Position numbers and translations under genes: made by a program | Shown here: positions 36,985 to 46,584 of the stretch, one piece after another | How positions within the stretch are numbered: position 1 is the stretch's first letter | How the letters are laid out: the number at the start of each line of letters is the position of its first letter | Source: Pseudomonas oryzihabitans | Lineage (GTDB): Bacteria > Pseudomonadota > Gammaproteobacteria > Pseudomonadales > Pseudomonadaceae | Direction of reading: 5' to 3' | Length of the DNA: 64,000 bases | Assembly: GCF_007665395.1 (NCBI RefSeq) | Contig: NZ_VDND01000005.1 | Coordinates: forward strand, 186,001 to 250,000 | Notes under the pieces: generated by a model | Databases searched by the model: none | Told to the model about the DNA's origin: nothing | The model's input: only the letters and a program-made list of their open reading frames with translations

Positions 36985-37884
36985 TCAGCCTTGCCAGAAG
37001 GCATCCCACCAGGAGCGCTCGCCGCGAGCGTCCTCGAGCACCACGGTGCAGGTGGTACCGGCCGCCAGCAGTACCCCGTCAGCCACCGGATCCAGGGCGA
37101 TCCGCACCGGCACGCGCTGGGCCAGGCGCACCCAGTTGAAGGTGGGGTTCACGTCCGCGGTGAGTTCGCGGCTCTGGGGATTGTCCCGGTCGTAGATGCC
37201 CCGCGCGATGCTTTCCACATGACCATGCAGCACCTGACCGCTCATCAGGCGCATCTCGGCCGCGGCGCCGACCCGCACATGGGGCAGCTTGGTCTCTTCG
37301 AAGTAGCCATAGACCCAGAAGGAGTGGGCGTCGATGACGGCGAGCTTGGGCGCACCGGCAGCCGCGTAGTCCCCCTTGAACACCGACAGGTTGGTGACGT
37401 AGCCGTCCACCGGGGCCAGCACCCGGGTGCGCTTGAGATTGAGGCGTGCCGACTCCAGCTGAGCCTGGGCCTGGCGCAGGTCGGCCTCGGCGGCCAGGGC
37501 GGCGCTGCTGGCATCCTCGCGATTCTCCCGGGACACCACCAGGCTGTCGATGTCGGCGCGGCGGCGCGCATTCTGCTGGCGCATGGCCAGGGTGGCCTTG
37601 CGCGCGGCGACCGAGGCTTCGGCCTGATGCACGGCGATCTCGTAGTGCTCGGGGTCGATCTGCAGCAGCAGGTCGCCCTTGTTGACCCACTGGTTGTCGC
37701 GCACGGCGATCTCGGTGACCAGGCCGGCCACATCGGGGGCGATGGTGATCACCTCGGCGCGCACCCGGCCATCGCGGGTCCAGGGATCGTTCATGTAGTG
37801 CACCCACAGCAGCCGGCCGAGGATCAGGGCCAGGCAGACCACCAGCAGGGTGAAGAGCACGCCGAAGAGTTTCTTGAGAATCAT
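36985..37884 (-). CDS. HlyD-family periplasmic adaptor (AaeA/EmrA-like) of efflux system
   Basis: A 299-residue membrane-fusion protein with one N-terminal TM (about 7-27), a lipoyl-like half (VRAEVITIAPDVAGLV...DNQWVNKGDLLLQIDP), a helical hairpin, and the second lipoyl half (APVDGYVTNLSVFKGDYAAAG). It bridges the FUSC inner-membrane protein and the outer-membrane factor. It is the last gene of a four-gene operon, 10 bp after the DUF1656 gene. By analogy with AaeAB the cargo may be aromatic or hydroxybenzoic acids. Confidence 0.92.
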   Translation of the reverse strand: MILKKLFGVLFTLLVVCLALILGRLLWVHYMNDPWTRDGRVRAEVITIAPDVAGLVTEIAVRDNQWVNKGDLLLQIDPEHYEIAVHQAEASVAARKATLAMRQQNARRRADIDSLVVSRENREDASSAALAAEADLRQAQAQLESARLNLKRTRVLAPVDGYVTNLSVFKGDYAAAGAPKLAVIDAHSFWVYGYFEETKLPHVRVGAAAEMRLMSGQVLHGHVESIARGIYDRDNPQSRELTADVNPTFNWVRLAQRVPVRIALDPVADGVLLAAGTTCTVVLEDARGERSWWDAFWQG

Positions 37885-37894
37885 GGCAGGAATC

Positions 37895-38095
37895 CTAGCG
37901 ATAGACGCACAGCGCCAGGGCGCAGTAGAGGCAGGTGAACAGGGCCAGGCGCAGCAGCGCCGGATGCCAGACGACGTGATAGAGGCCGACCGCGGCCAGG
38001 ACCCGGTCCAGCGCCCAGGCGAGCAGGGCGGCGACCAGGAACAGCACCGTCACGGTGGGCAGGTAGAGGCCATGGAAGGCGATTTCACGCGGCAT
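37895..38095 (-). CDS. DUF1656 small membrane protein (AaeX-like)
   Basis: A 66-residue protein with two hydrophobic helices (about 12-30 and 42-62) and the opening MPREIAFHGLYLP typical of DUF1656 proteins, which nearly always sit between FUSC-type and HlyD-type efflux genes, as here. It overlaps the FUSC gene by 11 bp. The ATG at 38095 is chosen by family start. Its role in the pump is not established. Confidence 0.9.
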   Translation of the reverse strand: MPREIAFHGLYLPTVTVLFLVAALLAWALDRVLAAVGLYHVVWHPALLRLALFTCLYCALALCVYR

Positions 38096-40241
38096 GGGGG
38101 ATCTCGCGGTAGTGGGCCAGTGGCCCCTGGGGGTCGAGCAGGGCGCTGCGGATGAAGTGCAGGTCGCTCTGCACCTGGCGCAGGGGCGACTCGTCATAGG
38201 GCAGCTGCGGCGGCTCGGTCACCGCCGCCAACGTGGCCAGGGCGGCGTCCACGGCAGCCAGGGCGCGGCGCAGATTCTCGGTACCCGGCTTGAGGAACAG
38301 GCGCACCAGGGCGCGGCCGACCACGCGGATGGCCTGGCGCCAGGGGCTGCGCTCGGCATAGTGCGGCGCCAGGGGCAGGCGCGCCTGCAACTCGCGCAGC
38401 TCGATCACCGCATGGCCGATCTCCAGCACGCAGAAGGCCCAGCCGATCAGGCGCCGCTGGGCCTCGCCCTGGCTGGCGCTGACCCCATAGGCCTGGTTCA
38501 GCAGGTCGCGGGTCTGGCCCTCGAAGGCCGGTGCCAGGTGCGGCAGGGGCGCACTCACCGCCCGTACCAGCTGCAGGCGCAGGTCGCGTTCCAGGCGCCG
38601 CCACAGCCAGGGACTGTTGGGCGGCAGCAGCACCGCCGAGACCGCCGCGGTGATCACCATCGACAGCACCACGGCGATGCCGTTGTTGATGAAGGCATAG
38701 GCGTCGTAGACCGGCGGATTGTCGGGAATCGAGGTGAAGCAGAAGAACACCAGGCAACCCAGGCCATAGCCCATCCAGCCCGGACGCAGGGAGATCCAGG
38801 TGCCGAGCATGAACACCGGCGCCAGGGTCAGCAGCAGCAGTGGCAGGCCGGTGATCCAGGGAAAGACGAAGAAGGTCAGGAAGAAGCCCAGCAACACCCC
38901 GCCGCCGGCACCGACGGCCATCTGCATGGCGGTGCGCTTGGGATCCGGCGAAGCCGAGGCCAGCGCCGAGACGGCCGCGGCGTTGAGCGCCAGCATGCCG
39001 CCGCTGGGGTAGGCGCTGGCGATCCAGAAGGCGCCCAGCACCAGGACCAGGAAGGCGCTGCGCAGGCCGGTGACCGCCGCGCCCAGGGCGTTGGCCTTGG
39101 CCACGAAGCGCGGCTTCCATTGCTCGCGGCTGTGCCGGGCGGCGGCCAGGGAGGCATGGGTCTGCAGGTAGTCGTGCCATTCGCCGGTGAAGCGAAAGAG
39201 CAGTTCCACCGCGGTCTCGAAGTCCCGCCGATCGACCTCGTCCAGCGGCGGCAACTCGGCGCGCAGGGCGCGAATGCGCGGTCTCAGGCCCTGCTGCAGG
39301 AGATCCAGGCGCGCGGCGGCGGCGGCCGCGGCACCTTCGTCGAGGGCCTGGCCGCGCCAGTCCTCGAACAGCTCGAGCAGCGGCGCCCAGAGGCGTTCGA
39401 GCGCCGCCAGCGGCCGCTGGGCATCACGCTCGCGCAGGCGCATGAGCAGCCGGCTCAAGGCATGCAGGCGGGTGGTCAGGCCCATGAATTCGGCATTCAG
39501 CCGCGCCAGGCGGCCGCTGCGCATGCGCATGTGCGGGTCTTCGAAGGCCGAGGCGCTGCGCAGGTTCTCCAGCCCTACCGCTTCGGCGGCCAGGCGGACG
39601 CCGGCGGCTTCCAGGGTGGTACGGTCGAGCCGGCCACGCAGCACGTCGGCGGCGAGGCCGGCGAAGCCGCCCATGCGCCGATAGAGCGCAGCGCGCATGG
39701 CGGTGGCGCTGGTCTGCGGGAAGACCGCCGCGCTCACCGCGCCGCTGCAGAGCACCCCCAGGGTGATGGCCAGTACCCGCATCACCGCCGACATGAAGGC
39801 GGTGTCGGCGTTAAGTGCGGCGGGAATGCCGATCAGGGCGGCGGTGTAGCCGGCCAGCATGCAGGCGTAGCTGCGAAAGTCCCGGTAGCGCGCCGAGCCT
39901 GCCACGCAGAGGCCGATCCACAGCGCCAGGCAGATCAGGAAGGGCACCCGCTCCTGGGCGAACAGGCCGATCAGCACCAGCATCACCGCCAGCCCCAGCA
40001 GGGTCCCCATGACCCGGTAAAAGCTCTTCGCCAGCACCTGGCCGCTCTGCGGCTGCATGACGATGAAGACGGTGATCACCGCCGAACTGGGATGCGGCAG
40101 TTGCAGGCGCATGGCCAGCCAGAGGGTCAGGCTGGCGGCGAGCAGCATCTTGGCCTGGTACAGCCAGAGGCTGCCGTCGCTGCGCGCCCAGGCGCCCAGG
40201 GCCTGGCGCAGCGGTGCCGCCACGGTGCCGCTGCCGCTCAC
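38085..40241 (-). CDS. FUSC-family inner-membrane efflux protein (AaeB-like)
   Basis: 718 residues arranged as two blocks of about five to six TM helices (about 30-170 and 385-530), separated by a long helical cytoplasmic region and followed by a cytoplasmic C-terminal domain. The motif VFIVMQPQSGQVLAKSFYRVMGTLLG is typical for fusaric-acid-resistance/AaeB proteins. It is the energy-coupled transporter of the four-gene operon. It overlaps the upstream outer-membrane gene by 4 bp and the downstream DUF1656 gene by 11 bp. Confidence 0.92.
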   Translation of the reverse strand: MSGSGTVAAPLRQALGAWARSDGSLWLYQAKMLLAASLTLWLAMRLQLPHPSSAVITVFIVMQPQSGQVLAKSFYRVMGTLLGLAVMLVLIGLFAQERVPFLICLALWIGLCVAGSARYRDFRSYACMLAGYTAALIGIPAALNADTAFMSAVMRVLAITLGVLCSGAVSAAVFPQTSATAMRAALYRRMGGFAGLAADVLRGRLDRTTLEAAGVRLAAEAVGLENLRSASAFEDPHMRMRSGRLARLNAEFMGLTTRLHALSRLLMRLRERDAQRPLAALERLWAPLLELFEDWRGQALDEGAAAAAAARLDLLQQGLRPRIRALRAELPPLDEVDRRDFETAVELLFRFTGEWHDYLQTHASLAAARHSREQWKPRFVAKANALGAAVTGLRSAFLVLVLGAFWIASAYPSGGMLALNAAAVSALASASPDPKRTAMQMAVGAGGGVLLGFFLTFFVFPWITGLPLLLLTLAPVFMLGTWISLRPGWMGYGLGCLVFFCFTSIPDNPPVYDAYAFINNGIAVVLSMVITAAVSAVLLPPNSPWLWRRLERDLRLQLVRAVSAPLPHLAPAFEGQTRDLLNQAYGVSASQGEAQRRLIGWAFCVLEIGHAVIELRELQARLPLAPHYAERSPWRQAIRVVGRALVRLFLKPGTENLRRALAAVDAALATLAAVTEPPQLPYDESPLRQVQSDLHFIRSALLDPQGPLAHYREIPHAA

Positions 40242-41767
40242 CGGGCCGCCCGTTCGACGGCGACGCGCGCCGGTACCAGGGCGTTATCGGCGGGTCCGGG
40301 TTCGAGGTCCGCGCCGCCGCCGAGGGCGACCAGGGCGGCGGCCTGGGCGGCCAGGCGCAGGGCGTGCACCTGGGCGGTGACGCGCTGCTGGGCGAACAGC
40401 CGGGTCTGGGCGTCGAGCACGTGCAGGTAGTCGGTCAGGCCACGACGAAAGGCCTCGCGGGCGATGTCGTAGGTACGCTGGGCTTCCTGGCTGGCCTGGT
40501 CGGCGAGGGTGGCCTGCTTGGCCGCCGAGTCGGCCTTGATCAGGGCGTCGGAGATCTCCTTGAGGGCGTCCACCAGGGTCTGGTTGTAGGCGCTGACCGC
40601 CACGTCGTAGGCCGCCGATTCCGCGCCGAGGCGACTGCGCAGGGCGCCGCCGTCGTAGATCGGCAGGGAAACCGCCGGACCTATGAAGGAGCCGGTCTTG
40701 GCATGGGTCAGCATCTCGCTGAGCCGGCCCAGGGTGAGGAACTGGCCGACGTTGGCCACCAGGTCGATGTTGGGATAGAAGCTGGCGCGGGCGACGTCCA
40801 CGCCCTTGGCCGCCGCGGCGATCTGCCAGCGGCGCGCCGTCACGTCGGGCCGCTTGCCGACCAGTTCCAGCGGCAGGGCGCTGGGCAGGCGCGGCGCCGC
40901 GCCCAGGGTCAGCCGCGGTCGCTGCAGGCCGGCGCCGGCACCCGGGCCCTTGCCGGCCAGGGCGGCGAGCTGGTTGCGATCCAGCGCCAGGGTCTCGTCC
41001 AGGGCTTCCAGCTGGCGCTCGGTCTCGGGCAGCAGGGCACGGGCCTGGCTGACCTCGAACTGGGTGCCGAGGCCGCCGTCCAGTTGCCGCTGGGCCAGTT
41101 GCGCCAGCTGGCGCTGCTGCTCCAGGGTGGCGGCGAGGATGTCGCGCTGGTCGTGGTGCAGGGCGAAGCCGATGTAGCTGCGGACGATGTTGCCGGTCAG
41201 CTCCAGTTCGGCGGCGCGCACCTCGGCGGCGGCCTGGTGCGCCTGGTCCAGCGCCTGGGCGCTGGCGTCGCGCTCGCGGCCCCAGAAGTCCAGGGCGTAG
41301 CTCAGCCCCAGCTCGGCGTTGTTGTTCCAGGTGGTGCGATCGGCCAGTTCGCCCGGACCGTAGAAGCCGTCGGTGGGCCAGCTGTAGCGCTTGAAGGCGC
41401 CCTTGCCCTCGACCTGCAGGGCTTCGCGGGATTCGGCGAGGCCGGCCAGCGACTCGGCGCGGCGTACCCGGGCCGCGGCCGTGGCCAGGCGCGGGTTGTC
41501 CGCCAGGGCGCTGGCGATCCAGGCATCCAGCTGGGCATCGCCATAGGCGCGCCACCACTGGCGGTCGGGCCAGGCGGCCTGCCCGGCAGCGGTGCGGATG
41601 GCGGCGTCGGTGGCCAGCGCCTGATCGTCGAGGCGCTGCGCCTGGGGCGCGTTGTGACCGGTACCGATACAGCCGGCCAGCAGGGTCGCGAGGGCGACCA
41701 CCGAGAGCGCAGGCCAGGCTCTGCTAGGGAAAGGCGACACGTGGGGGTCCGTATGCAACAGGGCCAT
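40238..41767 (-). CDS. Outer-membrane efflux lipoprotein, NodT/OprM family
   Basis: A 509-residue TolC-like channel with a lipoprotein signal ending in LLAGC (Cys about 33) and duplicated OEP coiled-coil repeats (ADNPRLATAAARVRRAESLAG; GLSYALDFWGRERDA; RASFYPNIDLVANVG). It is the first gene of the efflux operon and overlaps FUSC by 4 bp. The ATG at 41767 has only a weak ribosome binding site; a GTG 10 codons later is a possible alternative that keeps the whole signal peptide. Confidence 0.92.
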   Translation of the reverse strand: MALLHTDPHVSPFPSRAWPALSVVALATLLAGCIGTGHNAPQAQRLDDQALATDAAIRTAAGQAAWPDRQWWRAYGDAQLDAWIASALADNPRLATAAARVRRAESLAGLAESREALQVEGKGAFKRYSWPTDGFYGPGELADRTTWNNNAELGLSYALDFWGRERDASAQALDQAHQAAAEVRAAELELTGNIVRSYIGFALHHDQRDILAATLEQQRQLAQLAQRQLDGGLGTQFEVSQARALLPETERQLEALDETLALDRNQLAALAGKGPGAGAGLQRPRLTLGAAPRLPSALPLELVGKRPDVTARRWQIAAAAKGVDVARASFYPNIDLVANVGQFLTLGRLSEMLTHAKTGSFIGPAVSLPIYDGGALRSRLGAESAAYDVAVSAYNQTLVDALKEISDALIKADSAAKQATLADQASQEAQRTYDIAREAFRRGLTDYLHVLDAQTRLFAQQRVTAQVHALRLAAQAAALVALGGGADLEPGPADNALVPARVAVERAAR

Positions 41768-41931
41768 ACCGCCAGGTCGCGCCCGAGGGGCGGCGTGGGG
41801 TCGGCGAGATGAGCTGGAACTGAACGAGGACGCCTACCGGATCGGGCGATCGATGGACGTTACCATTAGGCTGCTAACGATTCTATAAAATTCCAGGGGA
41901 ATCGATTAGCGCGCCAACCCGCGAATCTTTG

Positions 41932-41946
41932 TTTCACATACTGAAA
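41932..41946. promoter_or_regulatory. Candidate LysR-type binding box (T-N11-A)
   Basis: TTTCACATACTGAAA is a TTTCA-N5-TGAAA palindrome, the T-N11-A form used by LysR regulators, placed 40 bp before the lysR start and between it and the divergent efflux operon. A second wider inverted repeat, CGATTC...GAATCG, lies at about 41879-41905. Confidence 0.6.
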
Positions 41947-41986
41947 TAATATGGAGAATGACGGTTTTGCGGATCCTCGAGGCGGC

Positions 41987-42940
41987 ATGGACACCCTGCA
42001 CAACATGCGCGTTTTCGTCGCCGTGGTGGAGAGCGGCAGCTTCACCGGTGCGGCCCAGACGCTGCAGACCACTACCGCGCACGTCTCCCGCGCGGTGGCC
42101 CATCTCGAAACCCACCTGCGCACCCGGCTGCTGCACCGCACCACGAGACGCATCGCCCTGACCGAGGCTGGCCAGCGCTACCTGGCGCGTTGCGAGCAGA
42201 TCCTTGCCTATGTCGAGGAAGCCGAAGCCGAGGCGGGGCACGCCCAGGCGCGACCGGAGGGCCGGCTGCGGGTGCACAGCATGACCGGCATCGGCCAGCA
42301 CTACGTGATCCGCGCCATCGCCGGCTATCGCCAGCTGCACCCGGAGGTGCGCTTCGACCTGACCATGGCCAATCGTATTCCCGATCTGCTGGAGGAGGGC
42401 TTCGACCTGGCCATCGTGGTGGCGGCCGAGCTGCCCGACTCCGGCTTCGTGTCCCAGCAGATCGGCCAGACCTACAGCATCCTCTGCGCCTCGCCCGCCT
42501 ACCTGCGCGAGCACGGCCAGCCGCGGACGCCGGCGGAATTGGCCGACCATGCCTGCCTGAGATTCATCAGCCCGGTGGTGTCCTTCGATCGCTGGCAATT
42601 CGAGGGGCCCGCCGGCACCGAGACCTTCCGCATCGGCGAGACCCCGTTCCAGGTCAACACCGGCGACGCCATGACCGAGGCCCTGCGCCAGGGCCTCGGC
42701 ATCGGCGTGCTGCCGATCTATTCGGCGGTGGACGGCCTGCGCGACGGCAGCCTGGTACGGGTGCTGCCGGCCTATCGCCTGCAGCGGCTAAACGCCTATG
42801 CGCTCTATGCCTCGCGGCAGTACCTGGACGCCAAGATCCGCACCTGGGTGGCCTACCTGCGCGAACAGATCCCCGGCGCGCTGGAAGCGGACGAGGCCTT
42901 CGTGCGCGCCGTCAGCGAAGTCGTCGGCCAAGCGCATTGA
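41987..42940 (+). CDS. LysR-family regulator, divergent from efflux operon (AaeR-like position)
   Basis: A 317-residue LTTR with an N-terminal winged HTH (VAVVESGSFTGAAQTL... VSRAVAHLETHLRTRLLHRTTRR) and a C-terminal inducer-binding domain. The ATG at 41987 with CGAGG upstream is preferred over an in-frame ATG at 41951. Its place divergent from the NodT/FUSC/HlyD operon suggests it activates that pump in response to an aromatic acid, as AaeR does in E. coli. The inducer is not deducible. Confidence 0.9.
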   Translation: MDTLHNMRVFVAVVESGSFTGAAQTLQTTTAHVSRAVAHLETHLRTRLLHRTTRRIALTEAGQRYLARCEQILAYVEEAEAEAGHAQARPEGRLRVHSMTGIGQHYVIRAIAGYRQLHPEVRFDLTMANRIPDLLEEGFDLAIVVAAELPDSGFVSQQIGQTYSILCASPAYLREHGQPRTPAELADHACLRFISPVVSFDRWQFEGPAGTETFRIGETPFQVNTGDAMTEALRQGLGIGVLPIYSAVDGLRDGSLVRVLPAYRLQRLNAYALYASRQYLDAKIRTWVAYLREQIPGALEADEAFVRAVSEVVGQAH

Positions 42941-43180
42941 GATCGGCGGGGCGCTTGGACTAAGCTCGGAAGAGGCCGGGCTGCGCGCCGGGTCATAGTT
43001 AGTAAGCTATTGAAATATCGCCCGGTATCGCGGTCCTGAGGGCGACAGGACGGCTTCCTCCCGGCACGCTCCGCGGCCGCCGAGGTCCATGTCCCGAGTC
43101 GGCGGTCACGTCGACGGACCGCCGTGCAGGACGGCCGGATCATGCAGGCGGTCAGGGACCGCCGTCAGCGTCTGTGCAAA

Positions 43181-43328
43181 GTCTCGCGAGCTAGAGACAA
43201 ACAAGGCGAAAATGCCTGAGGAAGCGGATCGGACTCGCGCCCGAGTTTACGAGGGTAAATGAGCATTCCGACGGGGCTGGCCTTCCAGGGCATTTTCAAC
43301 GACGTTTGGCCGACGCGCAGCAGACTTT
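43181..43328. repeat. Structured dispersed element, copy B (upstream of EamA gene)
   Basis: The counterpart of 23574-23720, same orientation on the plus strand. It has a 5' hairpin GTCTC/GAGAC (43181-43198) and an outer stem GAAAATGCC (43208-43216) with GGCATTTTC (43289-43297), a perfect 9-bp pairing. The inner hairpin TTTAC-GAGG-GTAAA is at 43246-43259, and the end is TTGGCCGACGCGCAGCAGA (43306-43324). It ends about 30 bp before the EamA start codon. The region 42941-43180 before it shows no gene. Confidence 0.85.
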
Positions 43329-43357
43329 GGACAGACTCCAAGCGCCACGGGAGTCCA

Positions 43358-44338
43358 ATGAGCGCCCCAGCAGGACCCACTCTGAGATTCGCCGACCAGC
43401 CGCTCAAGGGCATCGCCCTGATCTGCCTCGCGGTCTGGCTGTTCGCGTCCCACGATGCCCTCTCCAAGTACCTGTCCGGCTTCTATCCGGTGGTCATGGT
43501 GGTCTGGGCCCGCTACCTCTCCCATACCCTGCTGATGATGGGCATCTTCATCCCGCGCTCGGGACTGGCGGTGATCCGCACCAAGCGGCCCGGGTTGCAG
43601 GTGCTCAGGGCGCTGTGCCTGATCGGCTGCAGCCTGTTCTTCACCACCGGGCTGCGCTACCTGCCGATGGCCGAGGCCACGGCGGTCAACTTCCTCGCCC
43701 CGCTGATGGTGACGGCGCTGTCGGTGCCGCTGCTTAAGGAAACCGTGACCCGCAGCCAGTGGGCGGCGGTACTGGCCGGCTTCATCGGGGTGCTGGTCAT
43801 CGTGCGGCCGGGCGGCCAGCTGTTCACCCCGGCGGTGCTGCTGCCGGTCTGCTCGGCGGTCTGCTTCGGCCTCTACCAGCTGCTGACGCGCCTGCTGAGC
43901 GGCATCGACAGCCCCACCACCAGCAACTTCCTCACCGGCATCATCAATACCCTGGTGCTGAGCAGCGTGGTGCCCTTCTTCTGGGAGATCCCCACCCTCG
44001 GCCACGGCTGCATGCTGGCGCTGCTCGGCTTCTTCGGCATGTCCGGCCACCTGCTGCTGACCCAGGCCTTCCGCTATGCGCCGCCGGCGCTGCTGGCGCC
44101 CTTCAGCTACGGGCAGATCGTCACCGCCGGCATCATCGGCTTTTTCGTCTTCGGCCACGTGCCGGACGGCGGCGCGCTGATCGGCATCCTCATCATCTGC
44201 GCCAGCGGCCTGGCGGTAGCCTGGCAGCAGAGCCGCAAGGCGTCCAAGGCCAAGGCGGTGCCGGCGCCGCAGCCCGAGGCACTGCCGGAGGTGGTGGCCG
44301 ACGCCGCCGAGGGCGCCCCGGCTCAGCGCAGCCCGTAG
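43358..44338 (+). CDS. EamA/DMT-family transporter (10 TM)
   Basis: A 326-residue inner-membrane protein with ten hydrophobic helices in two EamA repeats ([33 protein letters not shown] is the typical end of the first, read in parts) and a charged C-terminal tail. Probably an exporter of a small metabolite. The ATG at 43358 is used; an in-frame ATG at 43259 would place the dispersed repeat into the coding frame and lacks a ribosome binding site. It is convergent with ubiA, overlapping by 16 bp. Confidence 0.88.
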   Translation: MSAPAGPTLRFADQPLKGIALICLAVWLFASHDALSKYLSGFYPVVMVVWARYLSHTLLMMGIFIPRSGLAVIRTKRPGLQVLRALCLIGCSLFFTTGLRYLPMAEATAVNFLAPLMVTALSVPLLKETVTRSQWAAVLAGFIGVLVIVRPGGQLFTPAVLLPVCSAVCFGLYQLLTRLLSGIDSPTTSNFLTGIINTLVLSSVVPFFWEIPTLGHGCMLALLGFFGMSGHLLLTQAFRYAPPALLAPFSYGQIVTAGIIGFFVFGHVPDGGALIGILIICASGLAVAWQQSRKASKAKAVPAPQPEALPEVVADAAEGAPAQRSP

Positions 44339-45270
44339 TCCGCGATGATCCCCAGCAGGATCGCCAGGCCGGCCCAGTGGTTGTGCAGGAAGGCCTTGAA
44401 GCACACCAGCGGGTCGCGGCCGCGGGTGACGTGGAATTCCCAGGCGAAGCAGCCGGCCGCCACCACCAGGCCCAGGTAGAACGGCAGGCCCAGGCCGAAG
44501 CGGCCGCCGGCCAGCGCCAGGCAGAGCAGGGTCAGGCCCTGTAGCGTGGCGATGATCACCCGGTCGGCGTCGCCGAAAAGGATGGCGGTGGACTTCACCC
44601 CGATCTTGAGGTCGTCCTCGCGGTCGGCCATGGCGTAGTAGGTGTCGTAGCCCACCGTCCAGATCACGTTGGCGACGAACAGCAGCCAGGCCTCCGCCGG
44701 CAACTGGCCGGTCTCGGCGGTGAAGGCCATGGGCATGCCCCAGGAAAAGGCCGCCCCCAGTACCGCCTGGGGGTAGTAGGTGTATCTCTTCATGAAGGGA
44801 TATAGCGCCGCCACGCCGAGGGCGCCGAAGGACAGCCAGACCGTGGTGGCGTTGGTGCAGAGCACCAGGCCGAAGCTGATCAGCACCAGGGCGGCGAAGA
44901 GGATCAGCGCCTCCCGGGGCGTGACCCGCCCGGTGGCGAGGGGCCGATTCTTGGTGCGGGCGACGTGGCCGTCGAAGTTGCGGTCGGCGAAGTCGTTGAT
45001 CACGCAGCCGGCCGACCGCATCAGCACCACGCCGAGCACGAAGATCACCAGGTTCTTCAGGCTCGGCATGCCCTTGGCGGCGATCCACAAGGCCCAGAGG
45101 GTGGGCCAGAGCAGCAGGTAGATGCCGATGGGGCGATCCAGCCGGGTGAGCTGGAGGAAATCCTTGAGCCTTTCGCTGCGGGGGCGCGTGGCGATGACCC
45201 GGGCGCTGGGCGCGGGGCTGCGGGGCGCGGCGGGACGGCGATCACGGGGGCGGGAAGCGTTCTTTTTCAT
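44323..45270 (-). CDS. ubiA: 4-hydroxybenzoate octaprenyltransferase UbiA
   Basis: A 315-residue polytopic membrane enzyme that attaches the polyprenyl tail to 4-hydroxybenzoate in ubiquinone synthesis. The two Asp-rich Mg-binding motifs are visible: N92-D-x2-D96-x3-D100 ([10 protein letters not shown]) and D209 with D216/D219/D220 ([14 protein letters not shown]). A basic, Pro-rich N-terminal extension of about 30 residues precedes the usual start region. It lies 76 bp after ubiC on the same strand, as in other pseudomonads. Confidence 0.96.
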   Translation of the reverse strand: MKKNASRPRDRRPAAPRSPAPSARVIATRPRSERLKDFLQLTRLDRPIGIYLLLWPTLWALWIAAKGMPSLKNLVIFVLGVVLMRSAGCVINDFADRNFDGHVARTKNRPLATGRVTPREALILFAALVLISFGLVLCTNATTVWLSFGALGVAALYPFMKRYTYYPQAVLGAAFSWGMPMAFTAETGQLPAEAWLLFVANVIWTVGYDTYYAMADREDDLKIGVKSTAILFGDADRVIIATLQGLTLLCLALAGGRFGLGLPFYLGLVVAAGCFAWEFHVTRGRDPLVCFKAFLHNHWAGLAILLGIIADYGLR

Positions 45271-45346
45271 CGGACGGCTGCATGGCGAAGGGCCCGGCGA
45301 TTATAAGGGCGAGATCGCCTCGCCGCTGCCGTCGTGATGGTCCGGG

Positions 45347-45904
45347 CTAGGACTCGCGCCGGGTATGCGGCCAGAAGGCCGGCAGGAAGACCTCGCCTAC
45401 CAGGATCGCCAGGGGCCCACGGCGGAACACCGAGCGCCGCGCCCAGCAGGCACGTCGTTCGGCACCGTCCGGCAGCCAGGCTAGCGGATAGCGACAGGCT
45501 TCCAGCGGTCCACGGACGAAGGCCGGCGCCTGGAATAGCCAGTGGCCGAGCGGCCGGTCGCCCAGCGCCGCCAGGTCGAAATCGGCCGCTTCCAGGGCGC
45601 TGCGCGCCGCCACGCTGCGGGCGAACACCCAGGCCTCGCCCTGGCCACGCAGCCGGACCTCGCGAACCCAGCCCGGACTGGCCGGCGGGACGTCCAGCGC
45701 CTGGCATTCATCGGCGCGCAATGGCTGCCAGCCCTCGGCGAGCACCTCGACGGCGAAGCGGCCGGCGCTGAGGGCGGTGAGCCGCTCGGTGAGGGAGCCA
45801 CGGTCGGCGTAGAGCCAGTCGAGCGGCGCCGACGCATAGTCCGCCTCCCGGCCGGCCGCCTCGCGGCTCAGCCAGCGCGGCTGCGGCTCACAGGCCCCAG
45901 ACAT
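45347..45904 (-). CDS. ubiC: Chorismate lyase UbiC
   Basis: A 185-residue enzyme making 4-hydroxybenzoate plus pyruvate from chorismate, the first committed ubiquinone step. Family features are the W(L)..DRGSLTERL N-terminal region, the Arg of VREVRLRGQGEAWVFARSV, the LG..PLGHWLF segment and the C-terminal Glu of LVGEVFLPAF. It overlaps the upstream DUF gene by 17 bp, so translation is coupled to it, an unusual partner for ubiC. Confidence 0.94.
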   Translation of the reverse strand: MSGACEPQPRWLSREAAGREADYASAPLDWLYADRGSLTERLTALSAGRFAVEVLAEGWQPLRADECQALDVPPASPGWVREVRLRGQGEAWVFARSVAARSALEAADFDLAALGDRPLGHWLFQAPAFVRGPLEACRYPLAWLPDGAERRACWARRSVFRRGPLAILVGEVFLPAFWPHTRRES

Positions 45905-46457
45905 TGCCCAGGGTGCTCAGCAGGGACGGCTGGGTGCCCTGCTTGCCGAGGTAGCCCAGGATCACCTGGGCGAACTGGGTGCTCATGCCGCTGTTCATGC
46001 CCAGGGCGTTGAAGGTCTTGTTGACGTCCTGGCGGCTGTCGACGTTGCCCAGCAGGCTGCCCAGCGGACTCTGCTTGGCGTCCTGGCCACCGCCGCCGAG
46101 CAGGTTGCCCAGGCCGCCGAGTTGCGCCAGGCCGCCGGCGGCGTTGGCCCCGGCCAGCTGGTCCAGGCCCGGCACGGCCTTGGCCAGCTGGCTGTAGTCG
46201 TTGCCGACCAGCTGGTTCTTGGCCAGGCCGAGCAGGGCGCCGGTGCCGCCCACCGCCTGTTGCGGGGTGACCTTGAGCTGGGTGGTCAGCGCCTGCAGCA
46301 GGCCCTGTGCCTGAGGCGTGGCGGCGGCCGCGGCGGTGGCCTTGGCGTTGTCGTTGCCATTGGCGCTGTTGTAGGCGTTGACGGCGTCGTTGAGGTTGAA
46401 GGCGAACACCGGGCTGGCGGCGAGCACCAAGGGCAGGGCGAGGACGGGCAGACGCAT
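45888..46457 (-). CDS. Secreted Gly/Ala/Gln-rich protein (DUF2780-like)
   Basis: A 189-residue exported protein with a signal peptide ending near VFA-FNLND (about 19). The mature protein is low in charge. It has QLKVTPQQAVGGTGALLGLAKNQL, a Gly/Leu-rich middle (GGLAQLGGLGNLLGGGGQ) and a helical C-terminal FNALGMNSGMSTQFAQVILGYLG, seen in parts. This resembles the DUF2780 (VcgC/VcgE) family; the assignment is from pattern memory and may be off. Function unknown. It precedes and overlaps ubiC. Confidence 0.75.
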   Translation of the reverse strand: MRLPVLALPLVLAASPVFAFNLNDAVNAYNSANGNDNAKATAAAAATPQAQGLLQALTTQLKVTPQQAVGGTGALLGLAKNQLVGNDYSQLAKAVPGLDQLAGANAAGGLAQLGGLGNLLGGGGQDAKQSPLGSLLGNVDSRQDVNKTFNALGMNSGMSTQFAQVILGYLGKQGTQPSLLSTLGNVWGL

Positions 46458-46584
46458 GAGGGGGCTCCAGCGATTTTCTCGAAAGCCCAGAGGATAACCC
46501 GGCGGCGATGACCATGGACTGAACGGCGTCCCTGCAGGGACCCGACGCTACGGTTATCATCGCCGTTTTGCCGGGAGAACAGAG

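Noticed and set aside
36814..37938. Long plus-strand frame over the HlyD adaptor gene and its 3' flank
   Set aside because: Antisense to a clear HlyD-family protein; the translated product has repetitive Gly/His/Val composition and no motif.
42941..43180. Possible small gene or ncRNA downstream of the LysR regulator
   Set aside because: Only GC-rich short frames without ribosome binding sites; no terminator or promoter pair could be defined.
43259..43357. N-terminal extension of the EamA transporter starting inside the dispersed repeat
   Set aside because: The extension translates the repeat, lacks a ribosome binding site and puts 33 polar residues before the first helix. The ATG at 43358 gives the family-typical start.
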